A stretch of DNA of 64,000 nt from Crateriforma spongiae. GTDB taxonomy: Bacteria > Planctomycetota > Planctomycetia > Pirellulales > Pirellulaceae. A program made the position numbers and the translations under genes. Of this stretch, positions 1 to 9,494 are shown piece by piece. Where the stretch lies: NCBI RefSeq assembly GCF_012290005.1, contig NZ_JAAXMS010000002.1, positions 868,001-932,000 on the forward strand. Reading direction: 5' to 3'. The notes under the pieces were generated by a model. The model was not told the origin of the DNA. It saw only the letters and a program-made list of their open reading frames with translations, and searched no databases. How positions within the stretch are numbered: the first letter of the stretch is position 1; every line of letters begins with the position of its first letter.

Positions 1-1479
1 CCAAACAACGATCGCCCCAATGTCATCCTAATCTTCGCGGACGACCTTGGCCCGGGACTACTGGGGTGTTACGGCCAACAAGTCATCCGCACGCCCAATA
101 TCGACCGCTTGGCCGCGGAGGGTATCCGATTCACCAACTATTACGGTGGCGTCTACTGTGCTCCATCACGCTGGACATTGTTGACCGGAATGCACGACGG
201 TCGCATCGGCGGGTGGGCACAAACCCGCCCCGGCCTGCCCATCCAGCGTGATTCCGGACGCATCACACAGCAAGAATACGAAAGGCGATTCGCGGCGCTG
301 AAGGCCAACGCAAATCCCATCGCCGAGAACGAAGTCTTCTTGGCACAAATTGCCCAGCGTGCCGGATTCGAAACCGCACAGTTCGGCAAACTCGATCGTG
401 GCTTCCTGACGTGGCATCAGCGTGTCAAACGATTCGGATGGGATTTTTACGAAGGCTACTTCGACCACCAACGATGCCACGGCTTTTATCCACCCTACCT
501 GTGGCGAAACGGCCAGCGATTCGAACTTCCGGGAAATACGCGCGCGGACTGCGGAAAGACTTCCGAGAAAGGTGATGAACCCGTCGGATACGGTGGCCAA
601 ACTTATTCACAAAATGTTTTCATCGAAGGCATCGTGAAGTTCATTCGCCAAAACCGTGATCGACGCTTCTTCCTCTATCATCCCACGCAATTGCCGCATG
701 GTCCGGTTTCAATCCCGGAACTTCATCCCGATTTTTCTGACGCCCCGAATCTATCCTTGGCTGAAAAGAAGTACGCGTCGATGGTGAAGATGCTTGACGA
801 TCACGTCGGACGCATCATGCATGAGTTGAAGATACAGGGCTTGGACGAAAACACTATCGTCTTCTTCACATCGGACAACGGTCATGAACTCTACTACGGC
901 CCCAAAGATGACTATCGCGCCCAGCGTTTGCCTGATGGAAAGCCAGCAAATCTGACCGACAGGAAATGGCGGACGGCCCAGCACGGTGATGTGTTCAACG
1001 GCGCCGGCGGACGCGCGGGTTTGAAACGAAGCGGTTACCAGGGCGGAATGCAATGCCCCATGATTGCACGCTGGCCTGGAAAAATTGCCGCGGGTACCGA
1101 GACCTCTCTGCTGTCATCACACTACGATTTCCTTCCCACTTTGGCAGATTTGGTGGGGCAGAATAGGCCCGCGGGAAAAGATGGGATCTCGTACTTGCCC
1201 ACCTTGCTCGGGAAAGAACAAACCGAGCGACACGATCACATTTTTGTCTTCAATCGATTTGCCACGATGGGAAGCAGCGCATTGATCGCAAACGATGGCT
1301 TCAAGCTGGTCGAAGCCCAACGCGATCAAGGCGTTTTCCAACTGTACAACATTGCGGAAGACAACGAGGAACGTTTCGACCTGGCGTCCCGATACCCCGA
1401 CAAAGTCCAGCACATGAAGAAGATCATGCAGCAAGAATCGAATTCTCCACGTCCGGACTTGCTTCTTGTTCAGCCCTAA
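1..1479 (+). CDS. S1 family sulfatase, 5' end outside the window
   Basis: The frame is open from base 1, so the start codon and signal peptide lie upstream. The first readable residues, RPNVILIFADDLG, carry the paired metal-binding aspartates of formylglycine sulfatases. The modification motif C-A-P-S-R is at window residues 53-57, followed by the usual LLTG. A second metal-ligand motif, TSDNG, lies near residue 291, and the RWPG block and the C-terminal LYNIAEDNEERFDLA block complete the fold. 492 residues are visible, a normal length for the family. The enzyme hydrolyses sulfate esters, probably on a polysaccharide outside the cytoplasm; its sugar specificity cannot be read. Its end lies 64 bases before the preferred start of the next sulfatase, so the two are probably cotranscribed. 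Confidence 0.95.
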   Translation, partial: PNNDRPNVILIFADDLGPGLLGCYGQQVIRTPNIDRLAAEGIRFTNYYGGVYCAPSRWTLLTGMHDGRIGGWAQTRPGLPIQRDSGRITQQEYERRFAALKANANPIAENEVFLAQIAQRAGFETAQFGKLDRGFLTWHQRVKRFGWDFYEGYFDHQRCHGFYPPYLWRNGQRFELPGNTRADCGKTSEKGDEPVGYGGQTYSQNVFIEGIVKFIRQNRDRRFFLYHPTQLPHGPVSIPELHPDFSDAPNLSLAEKKYASMVKMLDDHVGRIMHELKIQGLDENTIVFFTSDNGHELYYGPKDDYRAQRLPDGKPANLTDRKWRTAQHGDVFNGAGGRAGLKRSGYQGGMQCPMIARWPGKIAAGTETSLLSSHYDFLPTLADLVGQNRPAGKDGISYLPTLLGKEQTERHDHIFVFNRFATMGSSALIANDGFKLVEAQRDQGVFQLYNIAEDNEERFDLASRYPDKVQHMKKIMQQESNSPRPDLLLVQP

Positions 1480-1543
1480 AACACGACGTGCCGACGCCTT
1501 CGAATTTCCAATCTCACCACCGTCCGAAACCCACCGACGAAAA

Positions 1544-3070
1544 ATGCGCACTCCCTGCTCTGCTGGTGTTGTACTGACCGCCATCGCTTGCCTTATCCAG
1601 TGGGGGATCGGTTCGGTGGTTGCGTTCTCGACCGATCAACGTCCCAACCTGATCTTTTTGATGGCCGACGATCAGTGCACCTATTCCCTGGGATGCTACG
1701 GCAACAACGATGTCCAAACACCGAATCTCGATCAACTGGCACGCGATGGCATCGTGTTTGACAATCACTACGTCACCACAGCCATCTGCATGGCCAGTCG
1801 GGCAACCGTGATGACGGGGCGATTCGAGTTCAAGACCGGATGCAATTTCACGCACGGTGACATGCGGCTTGACACTTGGAAGACGTCCTACCCGGTTCTG
1901 CTTCGCCGATCGGGCTATCGCACGGCGTTTGCGGGAAAGTTCGGCTTCGACGTTGTTGACCAACAAGGCGAAAAACGATTGAAGCTGTCGAGTGAGTTCG
2001 ATCGCTGGGGCGGTGGCCCGGGTCAGACGAGTTACAAAACCAAAGCGAATGCGTCCATGGCCGCTTATGCGGACAAGTATCCCCATTCAACAATGTCCTA
2101 TGGCGCGTTTGGTCGAGATTTCATTCAGAGTTCCGCAATCTCCGGCCAGCCATTTTGTCTTTCCATCAGCTTCAAAGCACCACACAAACCTGCCGAACCG
2201 GATCCAGAATTTGATCAGGTTTACCGAAACAAACGCTTCAAGAAACCCGACAACTTCGGCCGCGAGTACGGGACACATTTTTCCAAACAAAGCAAAACAG
2301 ACCGCCAATACGAGCGTTTCTTTAGCTGGAACTATGCCGATGACTACGACGGCGTGATGGCCAAGTACCATCAGCAGGTCTATGGAATCGATCAAGCCGT
2401 CGGGATGATTCGAAAAGCCTTGAAGCAGTGCAATGTCGACCACAACACGGTCATCATCTACACGTCAGACAATGGATTTCTATGTGGGTCGCACGGCTAT
2501 GGATCCAAAGTCCTTCCCTACGAAGAATCATCACGCGTCCCATTGATCGTCTTCGATCCGCGGTCCTCACAGTTTGGCCAAAACCGGCGTTGCGAAGCGT
2601 TGACCGGAAATTGCGACTTCATGCCGACGTTGCTGACGCTTGCGGGCGTTCCCGTTCCGCAGGGAACCGACGGTGGCGACCTGATGACTCTTTATGAAGA
2701 TCCTTCCCAATCCATCCATGAATCATTGCCACTAATCAACGTTTGGGGGAATCCGGCAACCCATTCACTCTCCGTAGTCACCAAAGATCACAAATACATC
2801 TTGTGGTCCTACGCCGGCGACGGATTCGAAGCGTCAGAAGAGTTCTACGATACAGCAAACGATCCGTTGGAATTGGTGAATCTTGCTCGAGACAACCAGC
2901 AGATAGAAACGCTTCGCCTGATGCGTCGCCGATACGATGCATATGTCCGTCAGTGGGCCAAAGAATCGGTACCCTACAACGGCTATTCGCGATACGCCAC
3001 GGTGTTTGATCGCAATCTACCCTGGAGCAAGAAAGCCGCATTGACCAAGCGACGAAAACCCCAGGAATGA
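1544..3070 (+). CDS. S1 family sulfatase, C-M-A-S-R motif
   Basis: 508-residue exported sulfatase. I chose the ATG at 1544 because it begins a clean Sec signal peptide (MRTPCSAGVV..., hydrophobic to about residue 28). An upstream in-frame start at 1466 would overlap the previous gene and add a polar leader. RPNLIFLMADDQ gives the N-terminal metal site. The formylglycine motif is C82-M-A-S-R, with alanine instead of the usual proline at the third position, a variant that sulfatase maturation is known to accept. TSDNGFLCGSHG supplies the distal metal ligands. The central KAPHKPAEPDPEF stretch resembles the iduronate/choline-sulfatase-like branches, but the substrate is not assignable. It ends convergently with the GH117-like gene, 67 bases apart, with no clear terminator hairpin between them. 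Confidence 0.94.
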   Translation: MRTPCSAGVVLTAIACLIQWGIGSVVAFSTDQRPNLIFLMADDQCTYSLGCYGNNDVQTPNLDQLARDGIVFDNHYVTTAICMASRATVMTGRFEFKTGCNFTHGDMRLDTWKTSYPVLLRRSGYRTAFAGKFGFDVVDQQGEKRLKLSSEFDRWGGGPGQTSYKTKANASMAAYADKYPHSTMSYGAFGRDFIQSSAISGQPFCLSISFKAPHKPAEPDPEFDQVYRNKRFKKPDNFGREYGTHFSKQSKTDRQYERFFSWNYADDYDGVMAKYHQQVYGIDQAVGMIRKALKQCNVDHNTVIIYTSDNGFLCGSHGYGSKVLPYEESSRVPLIVFDPRSSQFGQNRRCEALTGNCDFMPTLLTLAGVPVPQGTDGGDLMTLYEDPSQSIHESLPLINVWGNPATHSLSVVTKDHKYILWSYAGDGFEASEEFYDTANDPLELVNLARDNQQIETLRLMRRRYDAYVRQWAKESVPYNGYSRYATVFDRNLPWSKKAALTKRRKPQE

Positions 3071-3137
3071 TGATTACCCAGTAGACCGCGCGGCGGCCGT
3101 CCGACACGTTGGCCCATCAAGCGATACACGAGCCTGT

Positions 3138-4127
3138 TCACCGCATCGATTGCTGACTAACCTCGGGAATTTCAAAACGCTGAAGGAACGGTAAGCGGGT
3201 GCCCCCGCCCTTCACGGGCCTTCCAATTTCGATTCCCCACTTGGGCGAACCACCTGAGTAATCCATCTTGAAATCATCAGCACGGTAAACCCCACCCGCC
3301 CAGGGTCCGCTATTCACATGATAAGTCTTGGTAAATCGAATTCCGTCGGCAGCGTACATGATGGAATTTGTGATCTCTTTGGGGCCCGTGGTCCCGATCA
3401 TCGCCGCCACACCACCACCTTGCGGCCAGACCAACACTTCATGATTTCCAGGAATGACGGGGTTCGCCGCATGTTTCATGTAGGGCCCCTGTGGATCCTC
3501 CGCGACTGCAACTCCCATTTGCGTTTGCCCGGGACCTTTCCCCAGCTGCCTGCCTTTATAATAAAGCCAGTACTTTCCGTCACGAGCGACCAAACACGCG
3601 TCGTCTACAAGATGGCTGTCAAAATCATTTCCATGCTCACTATTGGTCACGACAGGACCGTCACCCACACGCGACCATGGTCCATTTGGCGATTCGGACA
3701 CGGCAACGCCGATTTTTGAATCCGGATTGAACCCTTTCTGAAATTTGCGGGACGTTCCCGTATAGAAAAGCCAGTACCGTCCTTCAGCCACTAAGATATT
3801 GGGGGTGAAGACGCTGGCCCCATCCCAGCCGCCAGGTTCTCCTTTTGCCAGGGCTTGTCCCTGTTCGTCCCAGTGCACACCATCCGAAGATGTCGCATAC
3901 CAGACGGTTGCGTCGTATCCAGGTGATATCTTCCCCCTGGAATACCACACGTAATACGTATCATCGACTCGGATGATATCACTGGGGTCACGTCGCATCA
4001 CACCTGGTGTCGCGCCAATCCCTTCGACGCTTCGGTGGGTCACCGTAACGATTGGAAGTTCGGCGGAACCCGCGACAGCGGTTAGCGATGCCAAAACGTA
4101 CACAAAGGTCGACAATACAAATTTCAT
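3138..4127 (-). CDS. GH117-like exported beta-propeller glycosidase
   Basis: 329 residues with a Sec signal peptide (about 1-21). The N-terminal blade reads RRDPSDIIRVDDTYYVWYSR, followed by ATVWYATSSDG, a WDGASVFTPNIL block and later VDDACLVARDGKYWLYYKG. This order of Asp-bearing blade motifs is what I know from GH117, the 3,6-anhydro-alpha-L-galactosidases acting on agar oligosaccharides and relatives that include planctomycete sequences. GH43-like propellers are the alternative. An AGGAG Shine-Dalgarno sits 4 bases upstream of the ATG, so the start is secure. It is the last gene of the long minus-strand run and is preceded by a 7-bp hairpin at 4142-4161. Specificity for anhydrogalactose is inference; some relatives have no known activity. 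Confidence 0.85.
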   Translation of the reverse strand: MKFVLSTFVYVLASLTAVAGSAELPIVTVTHRSVEGIGATPGVMRRDPSDIIRVDDTYYVWYSRGKISPGYDATVWYATSSDGVHWDEQGQALAKGEPGGWDGASVFTPNILVAEGRYWLFYTGTSRKFQKGFNPDSKIGVAVSESPNGPWSRVGDGPVVTNSEHGNDFDSHLVDDACLVARDGKYWLYYKGRQLGKGPGQTQMGVAVAEDPQGPYMKHAANPVIPGNHEVLVWPQGGGVAAMIGTTGPKEITNSIMYAADGIRFTKTYHVNSGPWAGGVYRADDFKMDYSGGSPKWGIEIGRPVKGGGTRLPFLQRFEIPEVSQQSMR

Positions 4128-4141
4128 ATTAGGCTCCTGGT

Positions 4142-4161
4142 CTGTCGCATACGGGCGACAG
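4142..4161 (-). promoter_or_regulatory. Intercistronic hairpin before the GH117-like gene
   Basis: Perfect inverted repeat CTGTCGC (4142-4148) / GCGACAG (4155-4161) with a 6-base loop. It lies between the sulfatase ending at 4278 and the AGGAG ribosome site of the GH117-like gene. There is no U-run, so it may protect or process mRNA rather than terminate it. Confidence 0.4.
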
Positions 4162-4277
4162 CTTTCTGGTCATCGTCGACGACGAGGTACCACTGCAATC
4201 TGGCGGCATATCGCTGTCAACGTTCGAATAATGATGCCTGAGCATCGAAATATCGATGGCTCTGGACTTCATTTGCG

Positions 4278-5684
4278 TTATCGTTCTTGGGGATCCACCA
4301 AATCAATCTTGCGCTGGTCAGTTCCCATCACATCCACATCGCCTAATTCGGCACGTATATCATCTGCCTTCTGTTTCAACCGTGCCACCACGTCTGGATA
4401 ACGACTCGACACGTCCTGCGTTTCACCGACGTCCAGACGGAGATTGAATAATCGATGAGCGTTCAATGTCACAAAACCGCGGCCTTTCATCTTCTTCTTA
4501 GACCAGTACGGTTGGTCCCTTGCCGTACGCGGCAAATGAAGTTTCCAGTCACCTTCGCGGACGGCCTGTAAGTTGGTGCCGTTGTAGTAGTACAGAACCT
4601 TGTGGGGTGACTCAGTGGACTGACCCAAAAGAATCGGCAGGATGTCTTCTCCATCGATCTTTCGATCCTCTGGTGGCATCACACCGGCGAGTCCACAAAA
4701 TAGCGGTAACAGGTCCATGCTGGTCAAGGTCGCATTCGACACCTGGCCGGCCGGAATCATTCCCGGCCACCGGAAGATTCCCGGGACACGATGCCCACCT
4801 TCCAACGTGCAGTACTTTCCGCCGTTCAGCCCACCAGTGGACCCTGCGATGGTAGGGCCATTGTCAGAGGTGAATACCACCAATGTGTTCTCTTCGACTC
4901 CGGCATCACGAATGGCCGCCATGATCCGACCGGTACTGTGGTCAAGTTCTTGAACAAAATCGCCGTACTTTCCTTTGCCAGATTTCCCAACGAATCCTGC
5001 ACTTGGAAGCAAGGGTGAGTGAACAATGTGGTGCGAAACATAGATGAAAAACGGCTGCTTTTTACGCCGCTGGATGAATCGAACCACTTCGTCGGTGTAA
5101 CGCTTCGTCAATTCTTGGCATGGAACATTACGTTGTTCAATCTGCCGTCCACGATACAGTGTGTTGTAGTTGGGCCCGCGCTGCTTACCATAGTTACTGG
5201 GGATCCCCAGATGTTCGTCGAAACCAGCATCCAACGGATGGGCCCCATCAACCTCCATCCCGAGATGCCACTTGCCCACCATCAACGTCCGATAGCCGGC
5301 CGACTTCAGTAGCTCGGGGATGGTTATTTCGTCGTTCGCAAGTCCATATCGATCGTACTTCGATACCGATTCATGCCTAGCCACCGGCATCCCGCATCGC
5401 ATTGGGTAGCGTCCCGTTAACAGTGCCGCACGAGACGGGCTGCAAACGTTGGCCGGGACGAAAAAATCAGTACTTCGGAATCCCTGTTGTGCTATTGCAT
5501 CGATGTTCGGTGTTTCGATTCCCTGAGAGTCGTAACAACTCAGGTCACCGAACCCTAGGTCGTCGGCGAAAATCACCACAAAGTTTGGCGGTCGTTCCGC
5601 CCCACCCGCCCATGAAACCGAGCAAGCAACAATCGCGACCAATCTAAAAACAATTGCGAATCTCATCCTGATTCGCGAGGACAT
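4278..5684 (-). CDS. S1 family arylsulfatase
   Basis: 468 residues from the ATG at 5684, which has GGAG 9 bases upstream and gives a good signal peptide (hydrophobic RFAIVFRLVAIVACSVSWA). An ATG at 5717 would add 11 polar residues and has no ribosome site. The N-terminal metal site is FADDLGFGDLSCY and the formylglycine motif is C81-S-P-S-R followed by AALLTGRYPMRCG. The VGKWHLG lysine and histidine, HHIVHSPLLP histidine and FTSDNGP metal ligands are all present, so it should be active. The short C-terminus, LFNLRLDVGETQDVSS, is typical of arylsulfatase A-like enzymes. It follows the DUF1080 gene by 124 bases in the same direction. Substrate unknown. Confidence 0.94.
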   Translation of the reverse strand: MSSRIRMRFAIVFRLVAIVACSVSWAGGAERPPNFVVIFADDLGFGDLSCYDSQGIETPNIDAIAQQGFRSTDFFVPANVCSPSRAALLTGRYPMRCGMPVARHESVSKYDRYGLANDEITIPELLKSAGYRTLMVGKWHLGMEVDGAHPLDAGFDEHLGIPSNYGKQRGPNYNTLYRGRQIEQRNVPCQELTKRYTDEVVRFIQRRKKQPFFIYVSHHIVHSPLLPSAGFVGKSGKGKYGDFVQELDHSTGRIMAAIRDAGVEENTLVVFTSDNGPTIAGSTGGLNGGKYCTLEGGHRVPGIFRWPGMIPAGQVSNATLTSMDLLPLFCGLAGVMPPEDRKIDGEDILPILLGQSTESPHKVLYYYNGTNLQAVREGDWKLHLPRTARDQPYWSKKKMKGRGFVTLNAHRLFNLRLDVGETQDVSSRYPDVVARLKQKADDIRAELGDVDVMGTDQRKIDLVDPQER

Positions 5685-5808
5685 CCCTGCGGACTCCGAT
5701 ACGCTGTGATATGACATATTCACTGAAAATTAGTTGATCTCGATTTCATCCGATGGCGTCGATGCCCAAACACCAGGCACCAAATCTTTGCCACTACGTC
5801 TGCGACAT

Positions 5809-6624
5809 TCACGGGTCTTGATCTGGCGTGCTTGTCGATTCCAGCAACCAAATATTTCGAAACTTGACGGGTGAACCATGCTCTTGCAGAACAATGGGAG
5901 ACAAGGGCGTCTCTGGAAAGGCCGCGTATTTGTTCCGCCGCAGGGAAAGCTTGACGTCATCGTGGATCAGGGTGCTATTGAGCCAGATCGATACCCTCGC
6001 CGCATCTTTTTCAGCCATGAAACCGTTCCCGCCGATCTTCGCAGCTTGGTAAACCAGGTCAATGGTCTGCCAAACACCGGGCGGCCGAGCGGCATTCACG
6101 TCAGGTTCGCGGATCTGATAGATCGCTCCGCAATCCGCCAGACCCAACTTCTCCTTTCCCGCGCTGTTCAGAATCTGCAATTCGTAAAGCGGCCCGAAGA
6201 AGACACCGCTATTTCCTGACCCTTCACTGGGCAACTGAAACTCCAGGTGCAGTCGATAATCACCGAAAGACTGCTTTGTACACAAAAACTGCTTTCGACG
6301 TATCCCATCGAACTCGAATTCGATTTGCATCGCATTACCATCAACGATTCTCCACTGGATCTGCCGCTGATCGTCGTCCGGGTTGATCCACTGGAAAGAA
6401 AATGGCTTCCACGCATCAAAACCCGATCCGTCGAACAGCACCACTGCTCCATCAGGCGGCAGAAGCACTGATGCCGATTGCTGCCCAGGATCCGCCCAAT
6501 CCTCCGCTGAAAGCGAAGCAAACGTCGTTGCCATCAAACAGAATGCGAAACAAACAACTGCTACGCCAATCGAACGAAAGCCGGAACGTGCACAAGTGCT
6601 TTGTCGAATCATCATCACGATCAT
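5809..6624 (-). CDS. DUF1080 (3-keto-disaccharide hydrolase / LamG-like) secreted protein
   Basis: 271 residues. The ATG at 6624 shares ATGA with the stop of the upstream sulfatase, so translation is probably coupled. The hydrophobic GVAVVCFAFCLMATTFASLSA is a Sec signal. The mature part starts the DUF1080 jelly-roll: VVLFDGSGFDAWKP, then SFGDYRLHLEFQLP, GNSGVFFGPLYELQILNS and the final VKFRNIWLLE strand. DUF1080 proteins are abundant in planctomycetes. Some act on 3-keto-glycosides and others may only bind glycans, so I claim the fold and not the reaction. The location between sulfatases suggests a role at the outside of the cell in handling the same polysaccharide. Confidence 0.9.
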   Translation of the reverse strand: MIVMMIRQSTCARSGFRSIGVAVVCFAFCLMATTFASLSAEDWADPGQQSASVLLPPDGAVVLFDGSGFDAWKPFSFQWINPDDDQRQIQWRIVDGNAMQIEFEFDGIRRKQFLCTKQSFGDYRLHLEFQLPSEGSGNSGVFFGPLYELQILNSAGKEKLGLADCGAIYQIREPDVNAARPPGVWQTIDLVYQAAKIGGNGFMAEKDAARVSIWLNSTLIHDDVKLSLRRNKYAAFPETPLSPIVLQEHGSPVKFRNIWLLESTSTPDQDP

Positions 6625-8066
6625 TTCCCTTGCCGCTTTTGAGAAATCCGAGGCGCGCTTAGCCATTGTTCAAGCTCTGACGTCAGCGAGGCGGCCAGGT
6701 CAGAGTGCTCCGCCAGCAAATTCTGCTGCTCGTTCGGGTCCGCCACAACGTCAAACAGTTCAACAGGCGTTCCGTGATACGCAAGCATTTTCCACTTCCC
6801 CCGCCTCACCACCTCGGTCGCATAGGGCTTGGGCTTGGGGTAATGGCGTTGGATATTTCGATAAAGATCCAATTGCCAGAACATTGTGCCCCGTTGCTCC
6901 GCGGTCGGCGGATCTTGGCCCTTCATATGTGACAACAGACTAAGACCGTCCAGCGATGTCTGATGATGTGACAGGTCGACTCCTGCCGCCTCACAGAACG
7001 TAGGCAACAAATCATTGGTGTGACCAAAAGCATCAGATTGACCGGCCGGAATCTTCGCTGGCCACCGCACGATCATAGGCACACGAAGCCCGCCATCATG
7101 CAGATCCGTTTTACCACCCTTCAAATCGCCAATGTAGCCTTCAAAGGCTGCCCCGTTGTCACTTGTGAACAACACCATCGTGTTGTCCGCAATTCCCAAT
7201 TGATCAAGTTTTTTCATGATCGCACCGACCTTACTGTCCATGTGGGCGACCATGGATCGAAATCGGTGCTGATCCTCGGAAATGCTCTCGGCGGCGGTGG
7301 CGTCCCAATGCGGATCAGGAGCGGGCTCGTAGGGCTTGTGTGGTACCAACCACCAGACATTCAGAAAGAATGGATTTGCGTCCTTGGCGAACTGTTCGAT
7401 CATCTGAACCGCATAGTCACCATTGGCATCGGTAAAGTGCTTTGAATAATAGGGATCATTTTTGGAGATACGCTGACCATCGCGCATCAGCACCGTCCCA
7501 CCCTGTCGAAACAATGTTTTGTCTCGCCCCATTTGGCCGCGCAGCGGTTGCTGCTCGATTTGGGTTTGGTAGTGATCAAAACCATGCTGACGCGGCCCTG
7601 GTTGGTTTTCCAACCGTTTTCCTGTGTCATCCACATGCAATCCCCCAAGGTGCCACTTTCCCACATGCGCTGTGTGATAGCCCGCGTCTGACAACAGTTC
7701 GGCAATCGTGGTCGCCGATTCGGGCAACCATCGATTGACATCGTTGAAGTGTTTCGTAATTCCAAATCGCAGAGGATACCGACCGGTCAAGACGGAAGCA
7801 CGCGTCGGTGAACAAACCGCGGATGCCGCGTAAAAGTGGGTGAACTTCCGTCCCTGTTCCGCCAAACGATCAAGGTTCGGCGTCCGTACGGCGGGGCTTC
7901 CGAAACAAGAAAGATCGCCGTATCCCAAGTCGTCGGCCAACAACAAGATGATATTGGGCCGCGACGAATCGGCACGCGAAACACCGGAATATCCCGAAAC
8001 AAAAACCAACAGACACGCTGCCAAACAAATGCGTCTCGTATGATCCGAATTTTTGTCGATCGTCAT
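6621..8066 (-). CDS. S1 family sulfatase
   Basis: 481 residues from the ATG at 8066, two bases after the stop of the preceding sulfatase (TGA-AA-ATG). A TTG at 8072 is possible but less likely. The signal peptide is LAACLLVFVSGYSGVSRA. Motifs: LLADDLGYGDLSCFG, C85-S-P-T-R followed by ASVLTGRYPLRFG, VGKWHLGG, WLVPHKPYEP and FTSDNGAAFEG, a full set of catalytic and calcium ligands. The central HYQTQIEQQPLRGQMG insert is unusual in sequence, but its length is ordinary. Sandwiched in a run with two-nucleotide and four-nucleotide junctions on either side, it is made in step with its neighbours. Confidence 0.95.
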   Translation of the reverse strand: MTIDKNSDHTRRICLAACLLVFVSGYSGVSRADSSRPNIILLLADDLGYGDLSCFGSPAVRTPNLDRLAEQGRKFTHFYAASAVCSPTRASVLTGRYPLRFGITKHFNDVNRWLPESATTIAELLSDAGYHTAHVGKWHLGGLHVDDTGKRLENQPGPRQHGFDHYQTQIEQQPLRGQMGRDKTLFRQGGTVLMRDGQRISKNDPYYSKHFTDANGDYAVQMIEQFAKDANPFFLNVWWLVPHKPYEPAPDPHWDATAAESISEDQHRFRSMVAHMDSKVGAIMKKLDQLGIADNTMVLFTSDNGAAFEGYIGDLKGGKTDLHDGGLRVPMIVRWPAKIPAGQSDAFGHTNDLLPTFCEAAGVDLSHHQTSLDGLSLLSHMKGQDPPTAEQRGTMFWQLDLYRNIQRHYPKPKPYATEVVRRGKWKMLAYHGTPVELFDVVADPNEQQNLLAEHSDLAASLTSELEQWLSAPRISQKRQGK

Positions 8067-8068
8067 TT

Positions 8069-9439
8069 TCAATAGTTCACTTTCCCGCCTCGAACTGGCG
8101 CTTGTCGTTCATTCTTCCACCACTGATCAGGACCTTCCGTTTCGATCTGCTTCCACACACGAAACAGAGCCTCTTTCATCTCTTCAGTTTTGCCGGGATA
8201 CCGATCCGACAGGTCGTGTTCTTCTTTCCAGTCTTCATTGATCTGATACAGCTGAAATTTTGCGAGCGTTTCATCACCCACCAGCTTCCAGTCACCGATT
8301 CGCATCGCGACCCGATCAGCGGGAGGTGATACGTGGGTCCTCCAAAACAACGGAACCTTTCGCTGTACCGGTTGCCCCGCGAATGCGGGCAGCATACTTA
8401 CCCCATCGATGGTGCGATCGCTTGGCAGCGGAATTCCGGCCGCCTCTAGCACAGTCGCAAAGATATCGGTCCCAATGACAGGAACATCGCTTACGGTGCC
8501 GGGTTGGATCACACCAGGCCAACGCGCGATTCCCGGAACACGAATTCCTCCTTCGTGATCGCTTCGTTTGCCGCCTCGCAAGCCACCGGTTGTCCCACCA
8601 AACGCGGCAACCGGTCCGTTGTCAGACGAAAAGATCACCAAGGTGTCTTTCGCTACACCTTCTTCTTCCAGTGCGATCATCAACTTCCCGAGTGCAGCAT
8701 CGAGCTGAGTGATGTTCCCCATGTAAGTACTGTTTTCGTGACCTTGGTACAAATCCGAAAACTGCGGCGCGGTCGCGATCGGTGAATGCGGTTCATGAAA
8801 CCAAACCGACAGCGCAAATGGTTTTGCCTTCTCACGGATCTCCTTCAACCAATGGGCTGCTTCCTGGACAACCAACAACGAGGAAAACCCCTGCATCTCG
8901 CCCACGGGATCTCCGTTGCGGACAAAGTTGTTCGGATTTTTGTGGCTGGGGTCCGCATTGTTGTGGGTAGCCATCCAATAGTCGTACCCGTGGTCGCCAG
9001 GCTGCGGGTACTCTGCTGTGTTGAATTGTGGTCTTGAATTCAGATGCCACTTTCCCACATGGCAAGTCTCGTAGCCCACGGCTTTCAGCAGTTTCGGGTA
9101 CGTCACTTCGCTGGAACGTAGATGGGCTTCATGATTTCCGGACAAATGACGATAGACGCCATTTCGATACGGAGTTCGCCCGGTCAGAATTGCCGAACGC
9201 GACGGGGAACAAACCCCGCAGGCCGAATAGCATTGCGTGAACTTCACACCCTGCGATGCCAAGCGGTCAAGATTGGGCGTTTGGATCAGCTCATGACCAT
9301 AGGTGGCGGAATCGCCCCATCCCATGTCGTCCGCTAGGACCACGACAATATTGGGACGATTCGATTCCGCTTCGACTTCGTTGACCGATGCGAGCACTAG
9401 CATCAGGAAACAGCCGATCATGATCACATCGATGCGCAT
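8069..9439 (-). CDS. S1 family sulfatase
   Basis: 456 residues; ATG at 9439 begins a signal peptide (MRIDVIMIGCFLMLVLASV). VVLADDMGWGDSATYG holds the metal aspartates. C77-S-P-S-R with AILTGRTPYRNGVYRH is the modification site. HVGKWHLN, VWFHEPHSPIA and FSSDNGPVAAFGGTTGGLRG follow in canonical order. The GLRGGKRSDHEGGIRVP block resembles the N-acetylgalactosamine-6-sulfatase/arylsulfatase branch, which often acts on galactose-type sulfates, but that is a weak guide to substrate. It starts 55 bases after the GH29 stop and leads directly into the next sulfatase. Confidence 0.95.
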   Translation of the reverse strand: MRIDVIMIGCFLMLVLASVNEVEAESNRPNIVVVLADDMGWGDSATYGHELIQTPNLDRLASQGVKFTQCYSACGVCSPSRSAILTGRTPYRNGVYRHLSGNHEAHLRSSEVTYPKLLKAVGYETCHVGKWHLNSRPQFNTAEYPQPGDHGYDYWMATHNNADPSHKNPNNFVRNGDPVGEMQGFSSLLVVQEAAHWLKEIREKAKPFALSVWFHEPHSPIATAPQFSDLYQGHENSTYMGNITQLDAALGKLMIALEEEGVAKDTLVIFSSDNGPVAAFGGTTGGLRGGKRSDHEGGIRVPGIARWPGVIQPGTVSDVPVIGTDIFATVLEAAGIPLPSDRTIDGVSMLPAFAGQPVQRKVPLFWRTHVSPPADRVAMRIGDWKLVGDETLAKFQLYQINEDWKEEHDLSDRYPGKTEEMKEALFRVWKQIETEGPDQWWKNERQAPVRGGKVNY

Positions 9440-9494
9440 TGTCTTGGCCTTATCGCGAAAAGGGCATTGAAGAAAACCACCGCCACTCGCACCG

